Shown here: positions 1-10,935 of the stretch, one piece after another
Position numbering within the stretch: the stretch's first letter is position 1
Layout of the letters: every line of letters starts with the position of its first letter
Origin: Acanthamoeba castellanii str. Neff
Taxonomy: Eukaryota > Discosea > Longamoebia > Acanthamoebidae
Assembly (NCBI RefSeq): GCF_000313135.1
Contig: NW_004457370.1
Location: 5,430 to 16,866, forward strand
Length of the DNA stretch: 11,437 nt
Direction: 5' to 3'
Translations under genes and position numbers: made by a program
The notes under the pieces: model-generated
What the model was told of the DNA's origin: nothing
Seen by the model: the letters and a program-made list of their open reading frames with translations, nothing else
Databases searched by the model: none

Positions 1-47
1 CGTGTCGTGTCGTGCGATGTTTGTGCGGCGGAGGCAGAGAAGCGTAC

Positions 48-1382
<1,335 letters not shown>

Positions 1383-1827
1383 CTTGTCTCTACAATGTTA
1401 CGCGCAAATCTTGCAATTAAATTAATAAATAATTCGAAAAAGAAATAAAAGGTGCGCACAAGAAGAGATCAAATGAAAGAAGCGCTTCGATTGATGTAGG
1501 CCGCGCGTACGTTGAATTTAGCTGCCGGCTCGATGTGTGGGATCTAGGATGAATGCGAAGGCACCAATTGATCAGATGTGGATTCGCCCTGCTTCCGTTG
1601 CTCGTTCCGGCGTGATCGCGCAGGATCGAAGTCGTGATACTCGGTAATTGTCAGGAATTTGATATTCCTTTGATTGCGGTTGGCGGAACGGAGAATTCCG
1701 CTTATCTGCTGCCCGGATAGATCCCGGTTTATCTGGGAAGAACAACCCGTGGGCGCAGATTTTGGCAGTGTGGTGCTGCTTCTCTGCTGTGATCGACATT
1801 TGCTCGTACAAAAGAACTGCATAGAAC
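1383..1827. promoter_or_regulatory. Shared divergent promoter region of PCCB and PCCA
   Basis: These 445 bp separate the two divergent start codons and hold no convincing gene. Near the PCCB side there is an AT-rich block (about 1406-1450). Toward PCCA three GATA cores fall within 33 bp (TTATC at 1702, GGATAG at 1715, TTATCT at 1729), and a small inverted repeat GGAATTTGATATTCC lies at 1654-1668. The span must contain both 5' UTRs and both core promoters, but no clear TATA box or transcription start is visible, so the motif calls are weak. Confidence 0.6.
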
Positions 1828-4800
1828 ATGTTGAGACGTGCCGCGCGTTGCAGCACCTCCGCTTCCCATGTGGTACGTCAGGAATGAAAGAAGCTCATTA
1901 ACTATTGTTGCAGATTTGGGATTATCGATTTAATTTGTTCATTTTGGCTGTTTTTAATTTTACTTTTGCGATGCCAACAGGAGCTGCTTCCGAAGATGGG
2001 CGTTCGCGCCTTCCACCGCTCCCTCGCCCCCCGGCAGGCCGAGAAGGTTTGCTACTACTTCAATTATTAATTTGCTGAACAACCAAATGAGAGGCAAACT
2101 GCTGACGATCTACGCGCTGTGCCGCACCGCAGCTGTTCGATAAGGTGCTCGTGGCCAACCGCGGTGAGATCGCTTGCCGCGTGATGCGCACGTGCAAGCG
2201 TCTCGGCATCAAGACCGTCGCTGTCTACTCCGAGCCCGACGCCCAGGCCACCCACGTCCGCATGGCCGATGAAGCCATCTGCGTCGTACGAGCCTCTCTC
2301 CACCGCACGCACGCACGCACGCGCGTGCACCGCACGTGTTACGCCGCACGCGTGTGTCAGCACAGCTGACCCGATCGATTACGCACATGTGTTCTTTTCA
2401 GGGACCCGCCGCCTCGGCCCAGAGCTACCTGCGCGTCGACCGCATTCTCGAGGCTGTCAAGTCCACCGGCGCCCAGGCCGTCCACCCCGGTACGCTACTA
2501 CAGTGTGTTGTGTGTTGTGTGTTGTGTGTTGTGTGTTGTGTGTGGTGTGTTCGCCCTGCGTGTGCGCTTGCTGACGCGTGTTTGCCTTGTGTCGCAATCA
2601 AACGTGCCAGGCTACGGTTTCCTGTCGGAGAACGAGGTGTTCGCCAAGGCGCTGGAGGAGAACGGCGTGCAGTTCGTGGGTCCGCCCTCGTCCGCCATCC
2701 GGGCCATGGGCGACAAGATCGAGTCCAAGAAGCTCGCCAAGGCCGCCCGCGTCAACACCATCCCCGGGTATGCAGCATTCCACCCTCGGTGCCAAGCATT
2801 CCCAAGCATTCTTGTCATTCCGCTCACCAAAAACCACTCTTCACGCACACACACAGTTTCCTGGGCGAGGTCAACAGCGACGAGGAGGTCCTCAAGATCG
2901 GTACTCGCGCGCAAATATTTTTTATTTATGTCATTTTTTTTATTTATATTTAAATACTGATCAATTATTTGCTCATCGTTGTTTTTTCTTTGTGTGTCGG
3001 CGTTGCGTTCAGCCGGCGAGATTGGGTACCCGGTCATGATCAAGGCCAGCGCCGGCGGCGGTGGCAAGGGCATGCGCATTGCCTGGTACGCGTTCTGCTC
3101 TGCATTTCTTTCCTTTTCTTTTCCTTTCTTTGGCTGAATCGCAGCTGACGCGACACGTTCTTTTTCTTTTGAAGGAACGACGAGGAGGCCCTGAGCGGTT
3201 TCCGCCTTTCCAAGGCCGAGGCCAAGGCCGCCTTTGGTGACGACCGGTTCGTGCCCACACCACCGCGCGTGCCATGCGTGTGTCGTGCGTGTGTCATGCG
3301 CGTGGTGTGTGCGGTGTGACCAGCTCACTCACGACCCACCATGCACGCCCCCAATATAGGATGCTGATCGAGAAGTTCATCGACAACCCGCGTCACATCG
3401 AGATCCAGATCCTTGCCGACACCCACGGCAACGTCGTACGTGCCATGAACCACCGCACACACGGCACGACACGACACACGCTAACTTGATTGCGTCGACG
3501 ATGCGCAGCTGTACCTGAACGAGCGCGAGTGCAGCATCCAGCGCCGCAACCAGAAGGTCATCGAGGAGGCGCCCTCGCCGCTGCTCGACCCCGCCACCCG
3601 CCGGGCCATGGGCGAGCAGGCCGTCGCCCTCTCCCGCGCCGTCGGCTACGCCTCGGCCGGCACCGTCGAGTTCCTCTCCGACCAGCACAAGAACTTCTAC
3701 TTCCTCGAAATGAACACTCGCCTCCAGGTGCGTGTCGTGTCGTGTGCCGTGCGTTGTGTGTGTCGTGTCGTGTCGTGTCGTGTTAACGTGTGTGTCGTGT
3801 CGTGTCGTGTCGTGTGTCGTCAGGTGGAGCATCCGATCACGGAGAAGATCACGGGAGTGGACATCGTAGAGGAGATGCTGCGGGTGGCGGCGGGCCACAA
3901 GCTCAAGCTGCGGCAGGAGGAGGTGCCCCTCAACGGGTGGGCCATGGAGTGCCGCGTCTACGCCGAGGACCCCTACCGCAACTTCCTCCCCTCCATCGGT
4001 CGCCTCCGCACCTACAAGGAGCCCCACGCGGCCGACGGCTCCATCCGGTACCGCACACGCACCACCGCACACGCACACGACACACATCGCACACGACCAC
4101 AGCATCACACACGCGTGTGCGCACGCGCTGACGGAGGAACGCGCGATGGACAGAGTGGACGCCGGCGTGTACGAGGGTGGCGAGGTGTCGGTGTTCTACG
4201 ACCCGCTCATCTCCAAGCTGGTCACGTGGGGTCCCACCCGCGACGAGTGCATCAAGTCCATGTCCTACGCCCTCGACACCTACCAGATCGAGGTACGCAC
4301 CTCGTCGCACACGACACGCAACACGACACTCGGCGCTGACACGCACACGCACACGCACGCGACACGCGACACGACGGTTAGGGAGTGAACCACAACGTGC
4401 CGTTCCTGCGTTCGGTGATGGAGAACCAGCGGTTCCAGTCGGGCAAGCTGTCGACCAACTTCATCCCCGAGGAGTACCCCGAGGGGTTCAAGGGCCACCC
4501 GGTGACGCCCGCCGACATCGACGAGCTCATCGCGTCGGCCGCCGCCATCCACCTCTCCCGCTCGCGTCGCGACGCCACCATCTCCCAGCAGCTCCACGCC
4601 CGCCCCTTCACCTCTGAGTACCGCACCGCACCGCACACACCGCACACACCGCACACACCGCACACACCGCGTGTTCTTACAACCGCACACGACGCACGAC
4701 ACGCACAGGAACATGGACCTGGTGGTGACGGTCGAGGGCAAGAACTACCCGATCACGCTGGTGCAGGAGCCCACCGCGAGCCCGGCCGCCGGTGCGTCGA

Positions 4801-5568
4801 CGCACCCGGCCATCCCCAGCCTGGAGGAGACCGACGAGTGCGAGGTGGTCATCAAGCAGGACGACGGCCAGGAGCGCCGGGTGAAGGTCAACTACCAGTG
4901 GCAGCTCGACTCCCCCATCTTCTCCGCCATCGTCGAGTACGTACCACAACCGCACACGCGCGCCTACGCCCGACCGCACACGCACACGCCTACTCCCGAC
5001 CGCACACGCGCATTGCTGAGGTCATATCTCTGTGTGTTGTGTGTGCGCAGTGGTAAGGACGTGACGATGCAGCTGGCGCAGGCGCTGCCGGTGGGCTACA
5101 GGCTGGTGCACCTGGGCACCAAGTTCGACGTGCTCGTGCGCACGCCGCGCCAGGCCGAGCTGGCGGTGCTCATGCCCAAGCCCGTCGTGCAGGACTTCTC
5201 GTCAACCGTGCGCTCGCCCATGCCCGGCCTCGTCATCTCGATGAGGGTCAAGAAGGGCGATAAGGTCACCGTCGGCCAGGTTCGTGCCATTCTCCACATT
5301 CCTTGTGGTTTGTTTTGCTGGCGTGGCACGGCACACACGCGTGTGGCACGGCACTCACGCTCGTGTGTGTGTGTGTGTGTATGTGTGTGTGAACGAGCAG
5401 GAGGTGGCGGTGGTGGAGGCCATGAAGATGCAGAACGTGCTGCGTGCGGAGCGCGACGGCGAGATCGAGGACGTGATGGTGACGCCGGGCGCCAACGTGG
5501 GCGTCGACGAGGTCCTCATCACCTTCAAGAAGGCCGATGCCGCCAAGGAGGAGTCCAAGAAGCAGTAA
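1828..5568 (+). CDS. PCCA: Propionyl-CoA carboxylase alpha chain, mitochondrial (complete)
   Basis: Biotin carboxylase and biotin-carrier subunit of propionyl-CoA carboxylase. Exons: 1828-1872, 1981-2046, 2133-2285, 2402-2489, 2611-2767, 2857-2900, 3013-3085, 3175-3246, 3360-3435, 3509-3727, 3824-4047, 4154-4292, 4382-4617, 4709-4936, 5051-5279, 5401-5568; the lengths sum to 2217 nt, 738 residues plus TAA, close to the 728 of the human protein. Residues 1-37 (start [15 protein letters not shown]) form a mitochondrial presequence spread over two exons. Biotin carboxylase starts at about residue 38 ([13 protein letters not shown]), with the ATP-grasp loop [10 protein letters not shown] (196-205), [11 protein letters not shown] with Arg329 and [13 protein letters not shown] with Arg375, matching the active-site arginines 292 and 338 of E. 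coli AccC. The linking BT domain follows, then the biotinyl domain: RSPMPG and, opening the last exon, [12 protein letters not shown] with Lys692 as the biotin site. All 15 introns are GT-AG and 73-121 bp. The VNTIPG and [11 protein letters not shown] text fits PCCA rather than MCCA or pyruvate carboxylase. Confidence 0.96.
2503..2537. repeat. (GTGTGTT)5 in PCCA intron 4
   Basis: Five perfect tandem copies of GTGTGTT, followed by a degenerate copy, fill the middle of the 121-bp intron 4. They do not touch the exon borders. Confidence 0.9.
3728..3823 (+). repeat. CGTGT-repeat intron (PCCA intron 10)
   Basis: Almost the whole 96-bp intron is made of CGTGT pentamers with minor variants, including two runs of four or more units. 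The donor is CCAG|GTGCGT and the acceptor GTCAG|GTGGAG. The intron splits the conserved MNTRLQ/VEHP motif of the biotin carboxylase. Confidence 0.85.
4631..4666. repeat. (CCGCACACA)4 in PCCA intron 13
   Basis: Four perfect 9-bp direct repeats lie just inside the donor of the 91-bp intron 13. They are contiguous with no spacers, so this is a minisatellite and not a spaced array. Confidence 0.9.
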
Positions 5569-5672
5569 AATCACATCACAGCCCCCCCCCACATCTAACA
5601 ATCATCAACAAAAACATTTTGACCAGACATGTTCGTCACACACGCATCTTCAGCGGTCCGTTCAGGGCAAAA
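5569..5672. other. Short convergent gap between PCCA and the first secreted-protein gene
   Basis: Only 104 bp separate the PCCA stop from the inferred original stop of the opposing gene. The gap holds an uninterrupted C run at about 5582-5590 and no canonical AATAAA. If the downstream gene is read in its unshifted frame, its stop lies at 5638-5636 and the gap shrinks to 67 bp. The 3' UTRs of the two genes therefore probably overlap as sense and antisense. Confidence 0.6.
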
Positions 5673-6233
5673 CTACGACTGGTCGCAGGGCTTGTCGTGG
5701 TGGCGCTTGGTGGTCGTGGTGCTGGTGGTCTTGTGGCAGTCCTTCTCGTCGGGCGTGGTGGTGCGGTGCTTCCTGGTCGTCGTCGTGGACGTGGTGTGCT
5801 TGGGGCAGTCCTTGGTCGTCGATGTGGTGGTGGTCTCCCTGGGGCAGTCCCGGTGGTCGTGGTGGTGGTGGAGTGCTTCTTGGTCGTTGTCGACGAGGTG
5901 TGGTGGTGGGGCTTCTTCTTGTGGCACACCTTGACGCACTTCCAGAAGCACTTGCCTTCCTCCTTCTCATCGCCATCATCGTTGCAGTCGTGATAATCCT
6001 TTTCGTCGTCCTTCCAGTCGTTCCAGTCCCAGTCCTTCTGCTTGTCGCCATCCTTCTTGTCGCCGCCGTCTTGCCCTGCCCAAATGAGCGCATGAAAGGT
6101 GAGCGGGTTGGAATGGAACAGCCTTGCGTGGAGTGCTGGCGGCACTTAAGAGGCACTCATTACCGTCATGGGCGAGAGCGAGGGCGAAAAGGCCCAGACA
6201 GACCAAGGTGAAGAATGCCACACTGAGCTTCAT
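5673..6233 (-). CDS. Secreted Cys/Thr-rich protein, copy 1, apparent frameshift
   Basis: Family not recognised. Exon 1 (6233-6164) encodes a signal peptide (MKLSVAFF..., hydrophobic core, probable cleavage after ALALA). A phase-1 GT-AG intron (6163-6076) follows, then exon 2 from 6075. The mature N-terminus is GQDGGDKKDGDKQKDWDWND, then an acidic DDEKD/CNDDGDEKEEG block, the Cys cluster KCFWKCVKVC and a Thr-rich tail. Compared with copy 2 the frame shifts near 5848-5856 by two extra bases (or one missing). The frame homologous to copy 2 resumes with RDCPRETTTTS and ends in DKPCDQS at TAG 5675-5673. Read without the shift, the gene ends at 5636 as a 169-residue protein whose last third is Pro/Arg-rich and unlike its sister. 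It is either a genuinely diverged or decayed copy or a sequencing or assembly slip in a GGTGGT run. The start and intron match copy 2. Confidence 0.72.
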
Positions 6234-6636
6234 TGTTGGTTTGCTCGGGGGTAGGATTGTGGCTGAGTGTATGATTATCTGGTGGAGAAGGAGGGAGCTG
6301 GGAGTGGGGATTCCTTCTTATAGCTCTGCAGCACATGACACAGTTCTCCCCAACACAGAAGGTTGACACACAAAGTGATTGAGGTGAATAGATCACTGCA
6401 CGCATATGTCCTTGTTGCCACTGGTGTCCCGGCATCACAAGGCACGCCGATCTGCCATGGCTTTTCCACAACCCTCTCTCAAACACCCCCCTGACCAAAA
6501 CAACCCAGACCCACGCCCTCATCAAGGCTTCGTGGCCACCCAGTCCCTGCCGTTATCGGATGTAACCAGAACAGGGTCAGAAAGGGAAGAAAATGTCGGT
6601 TGACATGTAATATCTGGTGTGGTGGGAATTCAGAAA
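6234..6636. other. Intergenic region between the two secreted-protein genes
   Basis: This 403-bp span carries the promoter of copy 1 near its left end and the 3' flank of copy 2 at its right end. I see no supported gene here. Open frames in it are short and lack a start or homology on either strand. Confidence 0.6.
6315..6326 (-). promoter_or_regulatory. TATA-type element upstream of secreted copy 1
   Basis: On the coding strand it reads GAGCTATAAGAA, about 82 bases before the start codon. The identical 12-mer occurs upstream of copy 2. A shared CCAGCTCC...CCTTCTCCA stretch follows it in both genes, where transcription would start. Confidence 0.7.
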
Positions 6637-7135
6637 TTACTGATCACAGGGCTTGTCGTGGTGGCGTTTTGTGGTCGTGGTGGTCTTGTGGCAGTCCTTT
6701 TCGTCGGCCGTCGTCGTGCGGTGCTTCCTGGTCGTTGTAGTGCTCTCCTTGGGGCAGTCCTTGGTGGTCTCCCTGGGGCAGTCCTTGGTCGTGGTGGTGG
6801 AGTGCTTCTTGGTCGTTGTCGACGACGTGTGGTGGTGGGGCTTGCACACCTTGACGCACTTCCAGAAGCACTTGCCTTCCTCCTTTTCATCATCCTCGTC
6901 ATCGTCGTCGTCGCAGTCGTGGTCGTCCTTCTCGTCGTCCTTCCAGTCCCAATCTTTCTGCTGCTTGTCGTTGTTCTTCTTGTAGCCACCATCGTCTTGT
7001 CCTGCCAAACAATAAGTCAGTGGCAAACTTACGGTTTGGGTGCAGTTGATGAAGGACTGACTCACCGTCGTGGGCAAGAGCCAGGGCGAGCAGGCCCATA
7101 CAAACCAAGGCGAAGAGGATCACGTTGAGCTTCAT
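6637..7135 (-). CDS. Secreted Cys/Thr-rich protein, copy 2 (intact)
   Basis: Intact paralogue of the neighbouring copy; family not recognised. Exon 1 is 7135-7066, the intron 7065-7002 (64 bp, GTGAGT...GCAG, phase 1), and exon 2 7001-6637; 435 nt give 144 residues plus TAA. Residues 1-21 are a signal peptide (MKLNVILFALVCMGLLALAL, then A|HDG), so the protein probably enters the secretory pathway. The mature part has DKQQKDWDWKDDEKDDHDC and a run of about 20 mostly Asp/Glu residues, the Cys cluster KCFWKCVKVC, HHH, then a Thr-rich tail in which KDCP and DCHK units space further cysteines (KDCPRETTKDCPKE, DEKDCHK) and a CDQ end. The even spread of Cys and Thr suggests a disulfide-linked and possibly O-glycosylated surface, wall or granule protein. 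That role is inference. The upstream ATG-like codon of the longer frame lies in the 5' leader, and homology with copy 1 fixes this start. Confidence 0.85.
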
Positions 7136-7418
7136 AATGTTGTGTTGATTGGTTGTCGTTGTTATTGTTGGTTGTGATGGAGAAGGTGGAGCTGGAGCTT
7201 TCTTATAGCTCAAGCTCATCCAGCTGATTGGCTGGTGGCAAGATAAAGCGCCTCGATCTCATTGGCCCCAGTGTGATTTGAGTCACATCGCAACAAGCTC
7301 AGGTGTCACCAGCACTCCAAAATTCAAAAGCCACACCTTCCACCGAACTCGCTCTGTGGAATGCATGTCTTTGTTGTGGAATGCGTGTAGTTTGTGCCGG
7401 TGTGATGGTGCTCCCTCG
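7136..7418. other. Intergenic promoter region between ZFYVE26 3' end and secreted copy 2
   Basis: This 283-bp spacer lies between two genes of the same orientation. It carries the copy-2 core promoter and the 3' flank of the spastizin homologue. Two CCAAT-type cores (ATTGG on the plus strand, at 7227-7231 and near 7260) lie upstream of the TATA element. I see no gene in it. Confidence 0.6.
7200..7211 (-). promoter_or_regulatory. TATA-type element upstream of secreted copy 2
   Basis: On the coding strand it reads GAGCTATAAGAA, about 65 bases before the start codon, the same 12-mer as upstream of copy 1. A CCAAT core lies some 20 bases further upstream (7231-7227). Confidence 0.72.
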
Positions 7419-10125
7419 TTAGTGGTGTGCGGCGAGAAACTTCTGGCAGAGGTCGGCGACGCCCGGCGCGTTGGTGCGGTTGGCCTCCTCGCGGATCTTG
7501 ATGATCAGCGACGCGTCGTTGGCCTTGACCGCCGCCAGGTACGCCGACTTGAGCTTGCCACACATCACGAACCCCTCCACCTGCAACAAATCTCATTCAG
7601 CCACCACGTGCGTGTGCGTGTGCGGTGTGTGCGGTGTGTACCTTGCTTTGGAGGTAGACGAGCTTGTCGACGAGCTTTTCGCCGGTCTTAGGGTCGTTGT
7701 GGTCGCGCACCATGACCTTGATGGCGGCCAGCACGACCTCGTCCCAGTCCTTGTCGTCCACGCTGCCCTTGACGTTCTTCAGCAAATCGAAGATCTTCGA
7801 GACCTGCCGCTTGCTGGCGATCTTGGCGATGGCGTCGACGTAGATGGGCGCCATCGGCAGCCGGAACTCCTGCATCACCTTGAACGCCAGCTCGTGGTTG
7901 TAGCTCCCCAGCAGCTCTCCCGCCACTTCAGACTACAACACATCACACAGCACAACACGCACGGCACACCACACGACACACGACACACGACACGCACGAC
8001 ACACAGCACACGACACGCGACACGCGCGAGTGAGTGGGCTGAGTGATGAAGGTTAAATTTGTGGGTGTAGGGGCCGCACCTTCTGGGCTTGCTGGCCAAA
8101 GAGCGAGAGGTTCTGGAGGGCGGGGGCGCTCTTGGCTTGCGTGGCAAAGTACTTGGTCACCTCCATCTGCGCGCGGGTGCGTGCAGGAACCGCACTGACG
8201 ATCAGCACCGCACCGCACACACGACACACACCGCACGACACACGCCACGCGCACGCACGCACCTGGAGATTGAGGGTGCGGATGTATCGCGAGATCTCGG
8301 ACTCGGTCAGCATGGCGGTTGCTGCTGGCGCAGCTGCGGAGCCGGCAGCGGTCGACGATGACGATGAGGAAGAAGACGAAGACGACGATGGTGATGGTGA
8401 AGCCGAGAGCTGTGCGGGTGGCGCGGTCGCCGCCTCGCCGCGTCGGTTCTGGATGTCCTCGAGTCCCTCCAGCAGGAATGCCTTGGCCTGCTCCAAATAC
8501 CTGCGCGCCCCGGCGTCAGCGAGAAAGAACGAAAGCGAAACCGAAACCGAAAACGAAAGCGACGAGAGTACTTGAGTTTGGCGGCGAGGTCGGGGGAGGC
8601 GTGGGAGACTTTGATGGAGGTGAGGGCGGCGCGGACGTAGTCCTTCATGAACTCCTGGAGGGTGAGCAGTAGCCGGAAGGCGCCCTTGCTGTTGAGCACC
8701 TTGCACACCTCCAGCAGGTACTTGCTCGACTGCCCCAATCCCCTATCTATGTGACAGGCCCGGGGCTGTTAGTTCGCGTGCGTGTGCGTGTGCGTGTGCG
8801 TGTGCGTGTGCGTGTGCTAGTGTGTGTCGTGAGGGTTGGCGTGCCGATCTTGCGCAGGGACCGAAGGAGGAAGGGCAGCTGCGCGTGCGACAGCGCGGCG
8901 AGGAATACGTCCTCCACAAAAACGTTCGGCGGCAGCTTGTTGGCGATGATGAACGAACACGCGTCCTAATGACACGCACGACACGACACGGCAAGACACA
9001 CGTTCAATATGGTGGAATGCCAGGAATGCAAGTTACGGTTTGTTAAGTGGTACCTCGTAGAGCGAGTGGTGCGTCCAGAAGGCGACCTGCTGGCGCGGGG
9101 TGCCGTAGAGGCGCAGGTAGTACACGCACTGCATGAACCGCATCGAGTCCAGCGTGCCGCTGCCGCCCTTGGCCCCGCCGGCGCCGCCCGAGGCCTCGCG
9201 TCGCACCGGACTGCTCCCGCTCCCGCTGCCGCTGCCGTGCAACCGTTGCTGCGGGCTCTCGTCCCTCTTCGGCGTGCTCCCGCTGCCCCACAGGTCGGCG
9301 ACTGCGTCGACACAGCACAAGGCAGGGGGTGAGTGTCGACAGTGGTGTGACAGGCGTGCAGACAGGTGTCGACAACGTACAGAAGCCGCGCGAAGCGGGT
9401 TTGGTGGGGGTGGTGGGCGGCGTGCTGAGCTTGCTCGAGAAGCTGCCGGACGAGGAGAGCGACGAGTTGGACATGGACGACGACGAGGCCGACGAGGACG
9501 CCATCTGCGCGTGCAGTGCGCGCAGATCACTCGCCTCCATCGGCGCACCCGACTCGAGCGTGCTGATGATGCTCTGTGTGCGGTGGTGCGTGTGCGTGTG
9601 CGTGTGCGGTGAGCGCATGTTTGATGACAACGGGGTATGCAGCGAATACCTTAAGGAGCGTGCCCGAGTCAAGGCCACCGGCGTGCGACCCGCCTCTGTC
9701 GTTGGTCGTCGCTGCTCCGGCCAACCACACGTCAGCGCCACAAAAAAGAACGAAGCACGAGAAACTATAAAGAGCGAAGAACGAAGGAATGCGACGTACG
9801 CAAACAGTATTTGAACTTTTCCTTGGCGTCGTTGTAGCGCGGCATGCGGAGGAGGGCCATGCCCAGGGCGGCCCACACGGGCTCGGCGTCGATGCTGCAC
9901 TTGGTGGCGACGTCGAGGGCCAGCTTCATGCGGTCCTGCGCGATGAGCTTGTCCCGCTGCTGGCGCGCCTTGTGCGGGTCGGAGAAGTCCATCAGCGAGA
10001 TCTTCCCCAGCGGGCACTTGGACAGCGTCAGCGTCTGAGCAGCCACCAAACATGTTTTGTTAATTTGTGTAACAATTATAAGATAGCCACAGAAAATAAT
10101 AATTAATTAATTAATTAATTAATAG

Positions 10126-10156
<31 letters not shown>

Positions 10157-10849
10157 CCTGGAGCAGCTCGACGTGGGACAGGATCGTGTCACAGAGCGAG
10201 ACGCCACCGGAGGCATCGGACGACCGAATAAACTGCACGCCGACCACTTGCTCTCAGTACACTGTGCGACACAGACACACGACACACACGACTAAGCGAG
10301 TGACGGACCTGAAGCTTGGCGTAGAGGAGGAGCTGCTGGATGAGGTTGATGGTGTGCAGCTTTTCGTCGGACGGGCGGTCCGGGAGTCCGCTCGAGAGGC
10401 GATCGCACACGACGAGGCAGGCCTCGCCGGCCTTCTTGGGCTGCGCGACGAGATCGAGCAGGGCCTTGCCCAGGTGCATCGACGGGGCCGTGCCGTAGGC
10501 GTGCTGGACCCGCAGCTTCGCATCGACAGTCTCATCGCCCGTCAACACCCACGTCTGAGCCGAAACATTGCGTGAGCAAGCCGACCGCACACGCACACGC
10601 ACACGACCGCACACGCACACGCACACGACCGCACTCACGCACCTGGGCTGCGGGACGTGTGCGTGAGCCGTCGGAGATGGGGAAGAGGAGGGCCTTCTGG
10701 GCGTAGTTGATGAGGAGCGCATCGTCGACGAGTTCGGGCAGGCGCAGCAGCAGCAGGCGCGCGTGAGAGGTCTGCTCGGACATGATCAAGCTCTCCACGA
10801 TCAACGCTGTCATATCGGCGATTAAACACAGATGTAAGCACACGACAAG

Positions 10850-10935
<86 letters not shown>

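Noticed and set aside
1544..1901. Small open frames on both strands between the two carboxylase genes
   Set aside because: They have no homology, no codon bias like the neighbours and no splice support. They cover the promoter and the start of PCCA in wrong frames.
3377..4108. Long minus-strand frame of 243 codons across PCCA exons 9-11
   Set aside because: GC-rich shadow of the conserved biotin carboxylase exons. It runs through two introns and has no family features.
4631..4666. Spaced repeat array resembling CRISPR
   Set aside because: The 9-bp copies are contiguous, without spacers, and lie inside a eukaryotic intron.
6619..7128. Plus-strand frame rich in Val/Leu that looks like a membrane protein, and a similar one at 5537-6211
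   Set aside because: It is the antisense of the Thr/Asp codon-rich secreted genes (ACC and GAC read as GGT and GTC). The minus strand has the signal peptide, intron and paralogue conservation.
8572..8845. A GT donor at TTCG|GTCCCT inside exon 8965-8845 to avoid a GC-AG intron
   Set aside because: It removes conserved SLRKI residues, and no downstream acceptor gives the frame of SSKYLLEV. The GC donor with CATAG acceptor fits both frame and family.
10851..10934. TG tract as a telomeric repeat or chromosome end
   Set aside because: It is a pure dinucleotide inside an intron with coding exons on both sides.
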